64,000 nucleotides of DNA. It comes from Escallonia rubra (taxonomy: Eukaryota > Streptophyta > Magnoliopsida > Escalloniales > Escalloniaceae). The position numbers were made by a program, and so were the translations under genes. The stretch lies in contig JAVXUO010001530.1 of the NCBI GenBank assembly GCA_033065855.1, positions 124,001-188,000 of the forward strand, read 5' to 3'. Position 1 is the first letter of the stretch. Every line of letters begins with the position of its first letter. The notes beneath the pieces are model-generated. The model saw nothing but the letters and a program-made list of their open reading frames with translations. It was not told where the DNA came from and did not search any database. Shown here one piece after another: positions 43,750 through 55,326 of this stretch.

Positions 43750-44590
43750 TTTAAATGGGTGAACTTCCTTTTAACAAAATAAATGAACCCTTATGGTGAG
43801 ATATCAATAAGCGATGTCTCTTTGCATATATCTAATTTTGATTTAGTAACCATACAAAGAAACGGATATTAAAATTTTATTTAGTATAAAAAAACTGGAA
43901 AAAGTAGACTCCACTAATAAAAATACGTAGAGAATATATTGAGGTCAATTTGCTATTGCATGAGACATTTTCGCTGTACTTGTGTAAGTTTTTTTGAAAA
44001 TAATTTATACATTTCAATTACATGCTCATAACTTAATCTACATGTTAGTTTATTTTTAATAGAGAAAATTTTGGTTTATTTTTTTAATACTGTATTGTTT
44101 ATATATGTTGAACAAAATGTTATAAATGATTTAATAAACATGTCTACTGAGTTAGATTTATCTTCAAATACAGTATGGTATTCAATTTAAGCTGGACACT
44201 AACTTAATTCTAACGTAAATTATATTTATTTAGATTTTAGATGCAATTCTATTTTCTAGATGTCTAGTTTTTCCTTACTATATAAGAGAGTGACTTTAGG
44301 AGTATAAACGTTAAAATTAATTCAAAATATTTTGGTGTATTGCTAAGGTTAAACTTAGAATGCTTGAGTTTAAATGCTCACAACATAAGAACACCGTAGA
44401 AAACTAATTTTTTAATTTTTTTTCAACAAAAGAGTAGTTGAATAGAATTCATGCTTTATGCACTATTTTATATAAGTATATTTGCTTATGCTAGGTATAC
44501 GTGAGTGCGTATTTTTGCACCTCATACTTGCATGTGGCTTAAAACATAACATGACAATATATGGTGCTAAAATAAACTCCTTCTAGATTT
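43750..44590. repeat. Old dispersed repeat R, copy B (uninterrupted)
   Basis: It matches 5204-5495 on its left and 20983-21500 on its right. The gap between the matched parts is only 67 bases, so it lacks the LINE and everything nested in it. There is no coding content. Confidence 0.7.
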
Positions 44591-45008
44591 GTTAGACTAA
44601 ACAAATCATTGACCAAAGTTCTAGATCTATTGCTCGCACAGTTAAGTTGCCCACACAATCTAGTTGTCCCTCGATTGCGGATGGACGGATCAGATTTATT
44701 TTTTGTGTATTTTTAATGTCCGCCGGTTAAATTATTTAGCGAATGGGACTTTTTATCATATTGCCCCTCTTTGTTTTGTTGATTATCCGTGTCCGTCCGC
44801 TACATAATGTAGAGAATAATCCGAAAACCAGTGTTCACGGTGCTGTCTTATTCCTTGTTTTTCTTTGCTATGTTGTGTGTTCTCTTAACTGCTATTCCAG
44901 TTTCAAGATCTAGATCTAAATCTAAGTCCAATTAAATTAGAATAAAAGTTGGGAAAAAGAAGTTGGAAGAAAATCTGTAGAATTCCTTGGAAGCATTTGC
45001 CGAGATGG
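44591..45008. other. Intergenic spacer
   Basis: No gene was recognised. 'ccgctacataatgtagagaa' near 44797 is a small imperfect palindrome. Confidence 0.35.
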
Positions 45009-45867
45009 GAATGGCGGAACCAGAATTTTATCCCGGGGGGGCTAAAAATATAACGAAGGAGATAAATATTTTTATAAATAAAATAGCACACAAAAACAAA
45101 GTGCACTTTTCGATAATACACAAAACATACTAAAAAGCATCTAATTAGGTGAGATAAAAATCCAATTGGGTCTCATCCTCCATCAACAATCTCAAATCTA
45201 AGTGCTCAATGCACGATTAACATCCATAAAGCATCAATTAGTAATCTAAATTATCAAATACACAACTAACAACCTAAAATTATTAATCAAATAATCAATT
45301 CTCAATAGCAAAAGAAATTGTTCAAAATGCACACTGACCTCGGTCCTCAGAAATCAGAACGGCGTCGTTGTCGCAATGTTGTCGGTGACTGAAACTCAAA
45401 GTCAGATCTGTAATTTCACTATTTCAAGCACCGTGACTGCCAAACAGCAGTGGCGGAACTTCCTCGTTTCATGCGCCGGCTCATAGTCGGTAGATCTAAG
45501 CTAGATCTGCCGCCCAAATCTGTTCTGGCCGGAGTTGGGTGGGGTCTGACCGGAGTTAGGGTGGGGACCGCCAGACTGAGGAGGGCCTTCGCCGGCTTCG
45601 CGCTTCGGAATCGGAGACAGACGGCGACCAACTGATGAGAGCCCAGCTGAGCCGACGACCGGTTGCCGTGGGTCGGTGGGTGGTGCAAGCGTGCGGGCGG
45701 TGAGCTGCGGTGGCTGAGAGAGCCGAGAAAGGAGGACTGGAGGAGAGATGCCGGCGTCACGGCGACGACGTGAGAGCTTCACTGACGCCATAGCGTGATG
45801 GCGACCGACCGCCGACCGGTGTCCGAGTGTCTGGTGACTGTGAGACTATGAGCCGGCAGAGAGAGGA

Positions 45868-45902
<35 letters not shown>

Positions 45903-46010
45903 TGAAAAGTGGAAAATGAAAAAATAACACTATATATATTTAATTTTTTGTTTATTTTTTTATTTTCAAAATCTGAGGGGGGGCTAACACAGATGGCGAT
46001 GATGGAGGTG
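45009..46010. mobile_element. Candidate hAT-like non-autonomous element with CpG-rich core
   Basis: The start 'tggcggaaccagaatttt' followed by a G-run resembles the CAGTGGCGGA...GGGGGG ends of plant hAT relics such as that at 39116. Near 45980 'gaggggggctaacac' mirrors 'cgggggggctaaaa' of the start, as a degenerate internal match. 45430-45850 is unusually GC- and CpG-rich and ends in a GA microsatellite. No target duplication could be fixed, so limits are tentative. Confidence 0.35.
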
Positions 46011-46470
46011 GGTTGTCGGGAAGAGGCGACGGAAGTGCTGAGGATGCCCAGACAGCAGGGGCGGTGGTCCTATACCGCTTGCCTCTCTCCCTAGCTAGGA
46101 TGATTGAAGTGGGTTTGGGGTGAGGCAATAGTTCAGAAGAAAGAGAGATATAGAGATGAAAGTGGTAGGCTGGTGTGCGTTTGTTTTATATGTTATCCGC
46201 TACATATGTAGCGACCGTACACTTGAACTTGACAATCAATTTTGTGTACGAAGGGCAATATGACAAAAGTATAATACCCCGAACCTTGATATTGTCTAGC
46301 CGATTAATTTATTTTTTTAGCGACGATTTTCATACGTAATATTTAGCGTTTATTAGTTTGAACGATATTCATTGGCAACCTTTAGCGACACTTAAGTAAC
46401 TAAAAGTTGTTGATTAGTGGTGTTTGGCTCTATAATTAATTAACGAAAGTTAAAGAGGGTTAGTTAAAAT
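46011..46470. other. Intergenic spacer
   Basis: No gene was recognised. A GA-rich patch lies near 46135. Sequence near 46310-46400 has scattered 'ttagcgac' words like CACTA subterminal motifs, but no terminus. Confidence 0.35.
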
Positions 46471-46794
46471 TAATTTACATTGAAGTTATTAGGAAATTAA
46501 GGAGGTAAAATCTGATTTATTTTAAAATTTGAGTCAACCCTCTAACTTTGGAATTTGAGGGAACATGGGAGAGAAATTTGAAGGAAACAAAGCAATGGAT
46601 TGTAACCATTCTCGGCTACAATCAAGAAAAAATAATTTAAATTGAAGTTATTAGAAAATAAAGAGGTAAAATCTGATTTATTTTAAAATTTTAGTCAACC
46701 CTCTAACTTTAGAATGTGAGGGAACATGGGGGAGAAATTTGAAGGAAATAAAGCAATAAATTTTAACCATTCTCGGTTACATTCAGAATAAATT
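46471..46794. repeat. Tandem duplication, 2 x about 162 bp
   Basis: Units start TAATTTACATTGAAGTTATT (46471) and TAATTTAAATTGAAGTTATT (46633). They stay about 90 percent alike through 'aaccattctcgg.taca'. Confidence 0.9.
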
Positions 46795-46796
46795 GA

Positions 46797-47301
46797 GAGA
46801 CACAGAGAGAGAGAGAGGAGAGGGAGAGAGAGAGAAGGAGAGGAAGCCTCAGAGTGGGTGGGTTCGAGGGAGTGAATTTCAGTCGAATTTTCGGCAACGA
46901 GAAGGGATCATCTCGATGAGTTTTGGCCTCCATCCCTCTTAATTTCCTGGGTGCTTTAGTGTGTTGTGCAACTGTGAGTGTGTAATAGAGAAGAGAGGGG
47001 GAAACAGCCGTGAGAGAGAGTTTGTGGGTGTCATGAGTGTGTACAAGTGCCTGCAAAAAACCGTGTACCAGTGCATTTTTGGTGAGTGTGTGTAATTTGG
47101 ACAGCTATGGGTTTGTCCTGTGTGTGTTTATGGTGTGCCGTGAGTGTGTGCGTGCAAGGGAAGGGATATTGCCGTAAGGCATTGTGTGTGTGTCTTATGT
47201 ACTGTGTCTGTGGGTGGGTGTAGTGCAGTGTATGTGCATGTGTGCCTTATGTGCGTGTGTGTGTGTGTGCGCGCGTATGTGTGGAGGCAGCGCGTGTATA
47301 G

Positions 47302-47332
<31 letters not shown>

Positions 47333-47335
47333 TGA
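46797..47335. repeat. GA- and GT-rich low-complexity tract
   Basis: A GA tract (46797-46850) is followed by a long GT-biased stretch with (GT)n at 47182-47275 and (GT)n(GA)n at 47300-47333. Several overlapping open frames here are low-complexity artefacts. Confidence 0.85.
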
Positions 47336-47575
47336 GTGTATTTTATGTGGAGATGTGGGTATTTCTGGTACAAGATGCCTGTGTGCAGAGAAGAGAGGAA
47401 GAAGATGAGGGAAAGGGGTTTGTGGTGTGCAGTAGTACACTCTGCTTACCCAGAGTGTATCACAAGCTCCGGTTCTGTGTTCGGAACGTGCGTGGGACGG
47501 CTCATGGTTATTGTTAGCTCGCAAAATTTTACATTAGAGTACCTTGAGTGACAATAGATTCCCCAGAAAAGTTTC

Positions 47576-47855
47576 ATAATTCCTCTTCCTGGTTCCTCAC
47601 ATGAGAAGGATTCACCCCATAAAAGATGGGCATGACTGGATGTCCACTGGACATTACGATTATCTAACTCCACGACTATTCTATTGCCGTCTGCAACTGG
47701 GTCGTTATACCAACTCCTTTCTCCAATCGGTATCTATAAAGGGAACAATACCTGCCCGCTTTAAACTCTCAAGGAGGTGGGCAAGAAAATTCATCCCGAC
47801 AATCTATACCCCTGAAACATATGAAGACATCATGTTTACGCTTTGTTGCCATTAG
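47576..47855 (-). pseudogene. Decayed duplicate of the TIR-domain exon
   Basis: It aligns with 42440-42780. It keeps the start MATK..HDVFICFRG.DCRDEF, EKGVGI, and the distal 'gtccagtggacatccagtc' block. It has lost about 69 bases that in the intact copy include the catalytic-glutamate segment, and it has frameshifts and stops. The upstream DNA (47856-48165) is duplicated too, so the copy arose by DNA duplication of the locus and not by retroposition. The intact frame at 42316-42780 is the sister. Confidence 0.85.
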
Positions 47856-48165
47856 CTAGGATTGCGCCCTCCTCCCACTTGCAGATCTCGGTATGTACGC
47901 AGCTGCTTATTTTCATTCTAACATTGGATGGTTGGATCCAGCTCTCGCGGAACAAAAAAGGGATTTCGATACACTAATGACCCACTGGGGAGGAAAAACA
48001 AAGTGCATAAACGTTGACTAGCAATTGTGGTTTTCGCCTTTTGTTGAATAAAAAAGGGCTTTCTCACGTTCTTCTCAAACTTTCCTCCAAGGTCTTGAAT
48101 GTACAAGTAGTATTATTCATGGTAGCACACGAGTCAACGTAGACAAGGGCGACCACGGGCTTTCA
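47856..48165 (-). repeat. Duplicated 5' flank of the TIR gene
   Basis: It aligns with 42838-43130 and ends at 'gcgaccacgggc'. The phrase 'gcgccctcctcccactt' occurs twice here (47870 and 48170), which suggests a further small rearrangement at the boundary. Confidence 0.75.
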
Positions 48166-49354
48166 TTGCGCCCTCCTCCCACTTTCTCCAGTTTACAAAA
48201 CTGCAGAAAAAAAAACGCGAAACACACCACCACCACCCTCCCACCGCCACAGCCACCGCCTACCGCTGGCCATTGCGACAGCCACTGCTGGCGACCGCCG
48301 GCGGGCCACTGCCACGCCCTACTGCCGCCACCGCAAACCACGACTAAAAAAAAACTCAAAATAAAAAATGAGTAATGAATCAACCAAAAGAAAAAACTCT
48401 AAATAAAAACTAGGAAATCAAATAACCAAAAGAAAAAAACCCAAAATAAAAACTGGGTAATCAAACACCCAATTTATTTTTGTAAAAAAAACTAGTTTTG
48501 ATTTTTGTTTTTTTGAAAAAGGAAAACCAAAACTGGAAAGGATTTCAAACGCTACCTTAGTTAGTGCCTGAAGCTATTTTTTTCTTCTGTATTTTGTTCA
48601 GTTTTAAAAACTGAAAAAGATATTGATGTTTTGTATATAGTTTTCAATTTTTTTGTCCCATCAGTTTTATAAATCAGTTTTCAATGTAGGTATGTTTTTT
48701 AAAACTCCAGTTTGGATAGTTTTCAATCTTGTATTTTTTTTTTCTTTTAGTTCCAACCTTCTAGCTTCACTAGAAACAATTTGAAACCCACTTCCCTTTT
48801 TTTTTTTCATTTAATCACTCCGTCAACCAGGCGCGCAAGCTTCGCCACTCTCACCCAATGTGGTTTTGTGCTGTGATTTAGTTTGATCTATGGGGGGTGA
48901 TAGTGATAGTGGGGTCGTTATTTGATTTGGGGGGCGGGGGGGGGGGGGGGGGGTTGTGGGGGTGTTGACTGGCGATGGTGCTTTGGACGTGGTTAGAGGG
49001 TTCTGACGAAAAAGAAGGGAATTTTTTAAGGAAAAATGAAAAAAAGAAAAGAATGAAGAAAGAAATCATCGATTATAAATATGACAATACTTTTGAGGTA
49101 CTGAGGAAGACTAGAAGGCTGCGTCAAAGGGGTTGTGGTTGGTTAGGGCATTGACGTGTTCGTCAATTGGCAGAAGCCCGGTTAGGTGCATATGTCGTAG
49201 ATTGTAGGGGCCATTATCTTTACTCTAAACATCAAGACATTGTTGTTAGTAGACCAGAAGCAAAAGGACGCACCTAAGAGCCATCGATCCACTTTTGGGG
49301 GTCATTGGAAATGTGGATGAGCTCGTAAGTAACTTAGATTCTCCATTAATCGGC
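48166..49354. other. Low-complexity intergenic region
   Basis: It has a CCACCGCC-rich stretch (48220-48340), three imperfect A-rich direct repeats 'aaccaaaagaaaaaa..c.aaataaaaact' (48370-48475), and a homopolymer of G (about 48929-48953, 18 in a row). No gene is recognised. Confidence 0.5.
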
Positions 49355-49711
49355 TTAAACAACTGATAAACGATCTACCCATGCTCCCCACTTAGAATCA
49401 AGAACAGTAGGCCAGGACAGAATTGGCACGCCACTTGTTGACCAGCCAAGCCATTCCAAATTGGGTTCACAAAGCAACATAATTCCTAAGTCATCTATGG
49501 GGTACCTAGATAAAGAAACGGTCTCATGTCTTAAAGAGGGGGCTAAGATGTGAGGGCTGAGAAATTTTGGGCTCTTCTTAGCCGTGATCAGAACATTAAG
49601 ATACATGGGAGCAATGTGATCCCTAAGTGCTCCCACACCCCATCGAGGATAAGCTGGAAAAGGGATGCACATTCTTTTGTCACCTTTTTGGATCAATTTC
49701 TTCTTCCTCAT
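49355..49711 (-). CDS. Unidentified frame, 118 codons
   Basis: The frame is open from the ATG at 49711 (MRKKKLIQKGDKRMC) with ordinary amino-acid composition, including YPRWGVGALRDHIAPMYLNV, LSRYPIDDLGIMLLCEPNLE and WPTVLDSKWGAWVDRL. It does not look like low-complexity chance coding, unlike most frames nearby, but I cannot name a family. It could be a piece of a transposon accessory protein or of a host gene. No partner exon was identified in the flanks. Confidence 0.4.
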   Translation of the reverse strand: MRKKKLIQKGDKRMCIPFPAYPRWGVGALRDHIAPMYLNVLITAKKSPKFLSPHILAPSLRHETVSLSRYPIDDLGIMLLCEPNLEWLGWSTSGVPILSWPTVLDSKWGAWVDRLSVV

Positions 49712-50244
49712 GATTTCCGTAAGGAATGACAGTGGATGCTCAAAGAAATTACATGAGGTACTCAGGGAAGCGGAATTGAGATGTTAAGAACCGAAAAGCA
49801 AGGTTGATAAAGTAAAGAGTCCTATTATAACTCAATTTTGTCTTGAGTAGCAGCAGGTAACCTCCTAAAGAATTAAAAGTGAAATTCAATTGACTCGTAC
49901 GAACAAGGTTCACATGAGCAAGGGGCCAATGTTAGCCTGTTAAATTTATCTTCACCTTGAGCATTGAGTGATGGACACCTGTTTATGAAAGGGGTAAAAA
50001 GACAATGTTGTTAGACTAAGGACAGTTAAAAAGAGACTATTAATAATAATGTCATAAATAATGATGTGATGGCAGTTTGCGGTAGTTCAGGTTTTCACAG
50101 AATGGGGAGCTCTGTAATACATGTTTTTGCAACACGTGGAGCACTTGTGTTAAAAAATCTGAACGGGAGTTAGTACAGCTATCGATAGGAGAGAAACGAG
50201 GGACGACAACGGTTGTGAAAAATATAGGCAGATAGTTAATTTTT
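49712..50244. other. Intergenic spacer
   Basis: Nothing recognisable was found, apart from continuity with the unidentified frame on its left. Confidence 0.3.
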
Positions 50245-51542
50245 GGGGAAACTAGCTAATGACCCCCTCTACTATAGGCGGTGTGCGATTTCCCCCCCTC
50301 TACTCCAAACTTAAGCACTAAACCCCCCCACACTTACGGAAATTGGGCACGTTAGACGGATCCGTTATGAATTGCATGAAATGACCAAAATGTCCTTATG
50401 TCCTTATCATATTTTAGCTAGATGTCATTCTTTAAACTCATTAGTCTCTATTTTCTCACTTCTTCCACCCATATCTCCCACCTTGCCTGCCAACCACCCA
50501 CCACCACACACCCCCTCTGCACCACGCACAAGGGTTCCCCCTCTCAACCCCCCCACCCCACTGCACATACACACAAACATGCCCAACACACCCATACCCA
50601 CAAACTCCCAAAAAAAAACCAACCACCATATCGCACAAACCCATCATAGCTCCCTTTTCTGAAATCCACAAACCCATCGGCGATGAAGAATGGCCATGAC
50701 GGAGGCTGGCGATTGAGCTAGGTCTCCTCCGTATGGTGGCTGTTGTTTGTGTTGGTAAAGTGGTGGGTTGCCGGCGATAAAGTCCGGCAAGAGACAGAGG
50801 CCACAACAATGATGGAGGCTGGCCGGCGACAAAGGCCGCGGTGGTTCTCGGCTCTTGGTAGGGCCTTGGAAGGGGAGTCTTAGGGAGAAATCTTTGAGAA
50901 ACAGATCAAACATTGGCTGGTTGTTAATGGTGCGGGCGCTGATGACAGAGAGCGTCCCCGGCGATTGGGCGGAGACGGGTTGAAGGCCAAATTTATGGCG
51001 GCGAAAGGTCTCCCTCGATTAAGGATTCCACATGGCAGTGATGACGGAGGACGGGCGGTGACGAAGGCGGTAAATGGAAGTGGCTGGTGTAGAGGTTGGT
51101 TGGCGACGGTGGTGGCCGGCGATGGTTCGCTTCTTGGTCTGTGCAGGTCTGACCAACAAGAGAGAGGAAGACACGGCAAAATGGGGAGAGAATGTTTGAT
51201 GGGGGAGTGCGTGCAGAGTTCGAATAAGGGGGGAGAGGAGGGGGTGGGTGGCTGGGCTGAGAAGGGGAAGTGTGTGCGGCGGATTTAGAAGGAAGGGGGT
51301 GGGCAGGGCGGTGTTAGGGGTCTGATGGAGGGAGTGAAGAAGAAGAAGAAGGGCAAAAATTTCTTTTTTATTTTTTAAAGGTTAGTCAACGCGTTTGTTG
51401 ACCACGTGGTGTTAAAACTGATGTTTTATGTCTAACGTGCTCAATTTTCGTAAGTGTGGGGGGGTTTAGTGCTTAAGTTTGGAGTAGAGGGGGGGAAATC
51501 ACACACCGCCTATAGTAGAGGGGGTCATTAGCTAGTTTCCCC
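50245..51542. mobile_element. Mutator-like element with about 115-bp inverted ends (1298 bp)
   Basis: The left end GGGGAAACTAGCTAATGACC and the complement of the right end match almost base for base for about 115 bases (GACCCCCTCTACTATAGGCG, CTTAAGCACTAAACCCCCCC, TTAGACG at the inner edge). Flanks TTAATTTTT and TTCTTTTTT agree at 7 of 9, a possible decayed target duplication. The middle is GC-rich with GGCGA-type words, and long overlapping frames on both strands (50456-51288) were not recognised. Confidence 0.85.
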
Positions 51543-51760
51543 TTCTTTTTTTTTAAGGATTGGAGCAAACAATTATGAGGACGCAAGAATAAAAGGAGAA
51601 AGAATGACTTTTTTTTTCAGTTTTGGTTTTTTTTTTTTTAGACCACCACCACCACCGCCTAGATACTTATGTCCTCACTTTGTAATCAACTAAATCTTTG
51701 TAATGGATAGCATTAGTTTTATGCATTAGATGAAGGATTTTTTTTAATTTGTCGCTAAAT
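51543..51760. other. Intergenic spacer
   Basis: T-rich runs and a (CCA)n stretch near 51640. No gene. Confidence 0.35.
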
Positions 51761-52386
51761 CTTTCTATTATCTGTCTTTAGAATTTGATGCTCATCAAAG
51801 ACCAAAGTATTCGTCATTAAAGGGGCAACAAGTAATGACAAACTCTTTCGTCGTTGAATGTAGTTTTCAACAACGAAGCCAATATGTCGAGGAAAAAATT
51901 GTTACGAGCAAGGTATTACTGACGAACACGTGTTCATCAACAAATGTCACCATGATCGACGAAGACAATATGTCAAGGAAGAATTGTGATGATCAAGGTT
52001 TTTGTGATGAACTTGAGTTCATCAACAAATGCCACCATTATCAACGAAGTCAAGATGTCAAGGAAAACAATTGTGATGATGAATGATTTGTTTACGAAGC
52101 CAAGTTTATCGATAAACTAACCCATTCTTGATTAAATTTGAGTGAACTATTTCGACGAAATTATTTGTTGTTAAATCTCATACATTCGTTGAAGAAGTAT
52201 AAAATTGTCAATATATATGATTTTTATTGACGAACATAGATGTTCGTCGAGAAAAACCTTTCTTGATGGCGAGTCCTTGACGAACTTTGTGACAAAAAAT
52301 TTTTGTCGCTATATGGATTTCTTGACGAATAGTCCGTCTTCCTTGATGAACCATGTTCGTCGTGGAAGGTCAAATTTCTTGTAGTG
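51761..52386. mobile_element. CACTA element 3' end with 60-70 bp subterminal repeats
   Basis: It ends CAAATTTCTTGTAGTG at 52386. Upstream are three imperfect units (about 51840-52085) of the form 'cgaagNcaatatgtc.aggaa..aattgt.atgat', and then TTCGTCGA/CTTGACGAA words near the terminus. No matching CACTACAAGAAATTTG start lies within sight, so the element is truncated or its other end is hidden by later insertions. Confidence 0.7.
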
Positions 52387-52769
52387 TGAGTAGTCCTTAG
52401 CCAGGTGTTGCAGCAACTTTCCCTTGGCACTGAGGTGCCCCGCTTTAGCCTTACTTGGAATGCCTTAGAGACGCACGAGTCTATTGAGATAGAACCAAAA
52501 TTCAACATGGCTATCTGGCACCTGAATACAAGCCATGCATGCCCCCGACTTGCTTCAATTATCCCTTCTTGACTGTCAGCCTCCTACCCTTGACACTACT
52601 TATGTGCAAACCACACGCCAAGGAGTTGTTCCCTACCGCCAGCCCTTCTCAAAAAATTTAATCCCTTAGAGTGCCTCATATCGCCCCGTCTAGGGGCTCA
52701 GGTGCTAGGATCATCACAATAAAATACAAACTCTCACATACTTTGTATGTCACCAACCATGACCTGGGC

Positions 52770-53720
52770 ACTATCCTCCACCTTCTCAAGGAATAATCCT
52801 TACCTCGCTCTTCTTCTAGGCTGTCCAGAAATGCTTCCTACTATAGCAACTTGCCATCAAGCCTTTCCCTATGAAGTACATATAGACAACCTTCTTCTTG
52901 TTCAATGAGAGCGAAGGCAATGCTCGCAAGCATCTTAACCATTTTGTTGGCTCCCTAGATCATCACGAGGAGGATGACACTTTGAAGCTTCAAGGATTTC
53001 ACAAGTCATTGACTGGCCTCACCTATTCTTGGTACCACCAGATCCCCGAGGGTAATGTCCACCCTTTGTCTGACATGGTCCAGCTCTTCCTTCACAAGTT
53101 TCACAATGTGGCGAACGGTGTGACCATTGTTGACATTGCCGGCATCTGCCAGAACCCCTGGGAGGACCTAAACGCCTTATGTCAAAAAATTTCATCTTAA
53201 GTGCTTGGAGTGCACTGACTTCAGAAAGGACGAGACTCTTGTACGCATCTGCATCAAGAAAATGAGAGAAACCTATAGGTTTTACCTTGAAAACCTCCAG
53301 CTCGAATCTTGGGTCCATCTTAAGGAAGCTACACGATGCACGTTAACTCGATCGGCCCTTTAAAGACCCCAAAGCCCCAAGCTCAGAACACCCCAACCGC
53401 TACGGTGGAAGTAGCCAGCGACATCAACCAAAAATAAAAATTGACAGTCCAAAGGAAGGGACGGGCGCTTGATAAGAAAAGGTAGCCGAAGCATGCCTCG
53501 GACTACCTATGCGACTTGAAAATAGTCAACGAGCTTCTCAAGGCTTAAATCAAAGAAAACTCCATGACCATTCCCCCTTTCAATGCCAAACCTACCCCAA
53601 AGGACCTAGCCAAACTCAACTACTGCCCTTTTCATCGGACAATTGGTCATAAAGCCTCAAGAACTATAGTGTCTTTAAGTTTATCTTTGCCAGGAAGATT
53701 GCATCTACAGAGCTCAAACT
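52770..53720 (+). pseudogene. Ty3/Gypsy gag region (fossil)
   Basis: The readable order matches plant Gypsy gags: an NARKHLNHFVGS-like start, FHKSLTGLTYSWYHQIPEG, LFLHKFHN, ICQNPWEDLNALCQK, then CTDFRKDETLV and YRFYLENLQLESW. Near 53590-53700 comes a zinc-knuckle-like LNYCPFHRTIGHKAS segment of the kind found before the protease. It is broken, with several breaks. Confidence 0.75.
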
Positions 53721-53753
53721 CTAAGTACAAAGACTTGTGCCCTATAAGGCCGA

Positions 53754-53888
53754 CCCCCTAGAACAGCCTACGGCCCGACCCCTTAGAACACCCATAGGCT
53801 GACACCCCTAGAACAGCCCATGGCCCACCCCCCTTAGAACACCCATAGACTGACACCCCTAAAATAGCCCACGGCCCGACCCCTATGG
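53754..53888. repeat. Short tandem repeat, about 2.7 x 51 bp
   Basis: Units of the form 'ccctagaacagcc.acggcc' plus 'gacccc.tagaacacccata' recur three times. Chance frames on both strands cross it. Confidence 0.85.
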
Positions 53889-55326
53889 AACAACTCCAAA
53901 CCCTATCCCCTTGTCCCTTTCCACCTTCAGACGTAAACCCTAAATACCAAGCCCTAACCCCTTTCCCTCCAGCCTGAACCACCATTTCTCAAGCCCTAAC
54001 ACCCCGAACCTCAATACGCTCTAACCCTAGTGCAGTCGTATACCCGTGCCACTACCCCTCACCTTTAGCCCCCTCCCTCCGACAATGCTCCCCTCTTCTC
54101 CCTTTATTTCTTCGTGTTGACCTCACTGGCAGCATTCCACGAGCAGCACCACAACTACCCCGTCTCTATCTTTCCTTATTTTTTCCCTCTCTTTTCCCCC
54201 TCGATCACCCCCACCCCTCTTCGACCTTCGGCCTTTGTCCACCCTCACCGTATTTAGCCTTGCCTTCATTCCCCCACCCCCTACATTTTTGGCTTTCACC
54301 CCCTTCTTCTGTCCTTAGCTTTGAAACTCCTCCCACTCATTAGCCATGCGCTCTCCCCATAGCCTCATCGGCCTACGCCCCTTCTACCACCTCTTTCTCC
54401 CTTCATCATCATCACTATCAACACCCTGCTCTGAAAACCAACCCCCGCAGGGACAACCTCTCCTCGTCCATCGCCCTATAGTTCTCCCTTTTGCTTACGC
54501 CTATCTCGAGCAATCGTACCCTGCGATGCATGACACATGCTAAATACGCACGACACGTGCTGCTTACCATTCCTTCGTGTTTGTCACGTCTCATATGCCC
54601 ATGGATCGATGCATCTATGCCTAACCTCGTTTTACGCTTTGTTTCCCAGGCTAGTGCCATGACCTTCGTTGTAACGCCCGACCACGCCCGAGTGTTGTAT
54701 TCACATTACGTGCCCCTGACACTAAGACCATTATCGTGCCCCCCATTGAGACGCCTGACTGTGCCCCTAGTCCTGTTATTATGCCCCAACGTCACGATGT
54801 CAAATGAATTCCAAGTTTCAAAGGACTTAATAGGTGATACACAAGGTCGCTCGACCCACCTACTTCTTCCTTTAGTGGTTCTGTATCCATTGTTGGGCCC
54901 CTACTTAGTACACCCCAGCATTCGAAGGACTCAGTAGGTGGTGGGAGAGGTAACTCGAACTACTTACTCATAATTATTTTTTCCATCATTAACAACACCA
55001 ATGAAACCCATGTCAACATACCTCAAAATTATTCTAAGCATGGATTAGCAGGTTTGCATGCACAATGAGCCTAGGTTGCCCCTCCGGTACAACATACAAG
55101 GGGCTTATGTTGCTAGCCAATCCTGGCTATATACTTTTGACCGCTCTTGACTCTCACTCTTACGACACGTAAATGAGTATTCAGAGGTCAAAGTTCAACA
55201 CTATCAAGTCGGTCAACCCAAGGTAAACGCTCAAGTCAGGTGTCGCGCCTTTGACAGAAAAATATTCCAAGTGTTGATATTGATGTCACGTGCCGCACAT
55301 CTGGCACAAAAATACTCTAAGTGTTG
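53889..55326. other. C-rich non-coding part of the Gypsy relic
   Basis: It has the same base composition as the repeats at 56650-57870, with words such as 'cgcccgagtgt' and 'tgcccctga.ac' recurring. No gene is recognised. Confidence 0.45.

Noticed and set aside
47128-47551. Six overlapping frames of 70-110 codons
   Set aside because: Low-complexity GT/GA sequence with His/Thr/Ser or Cys/Val runs, and no conserved motif.
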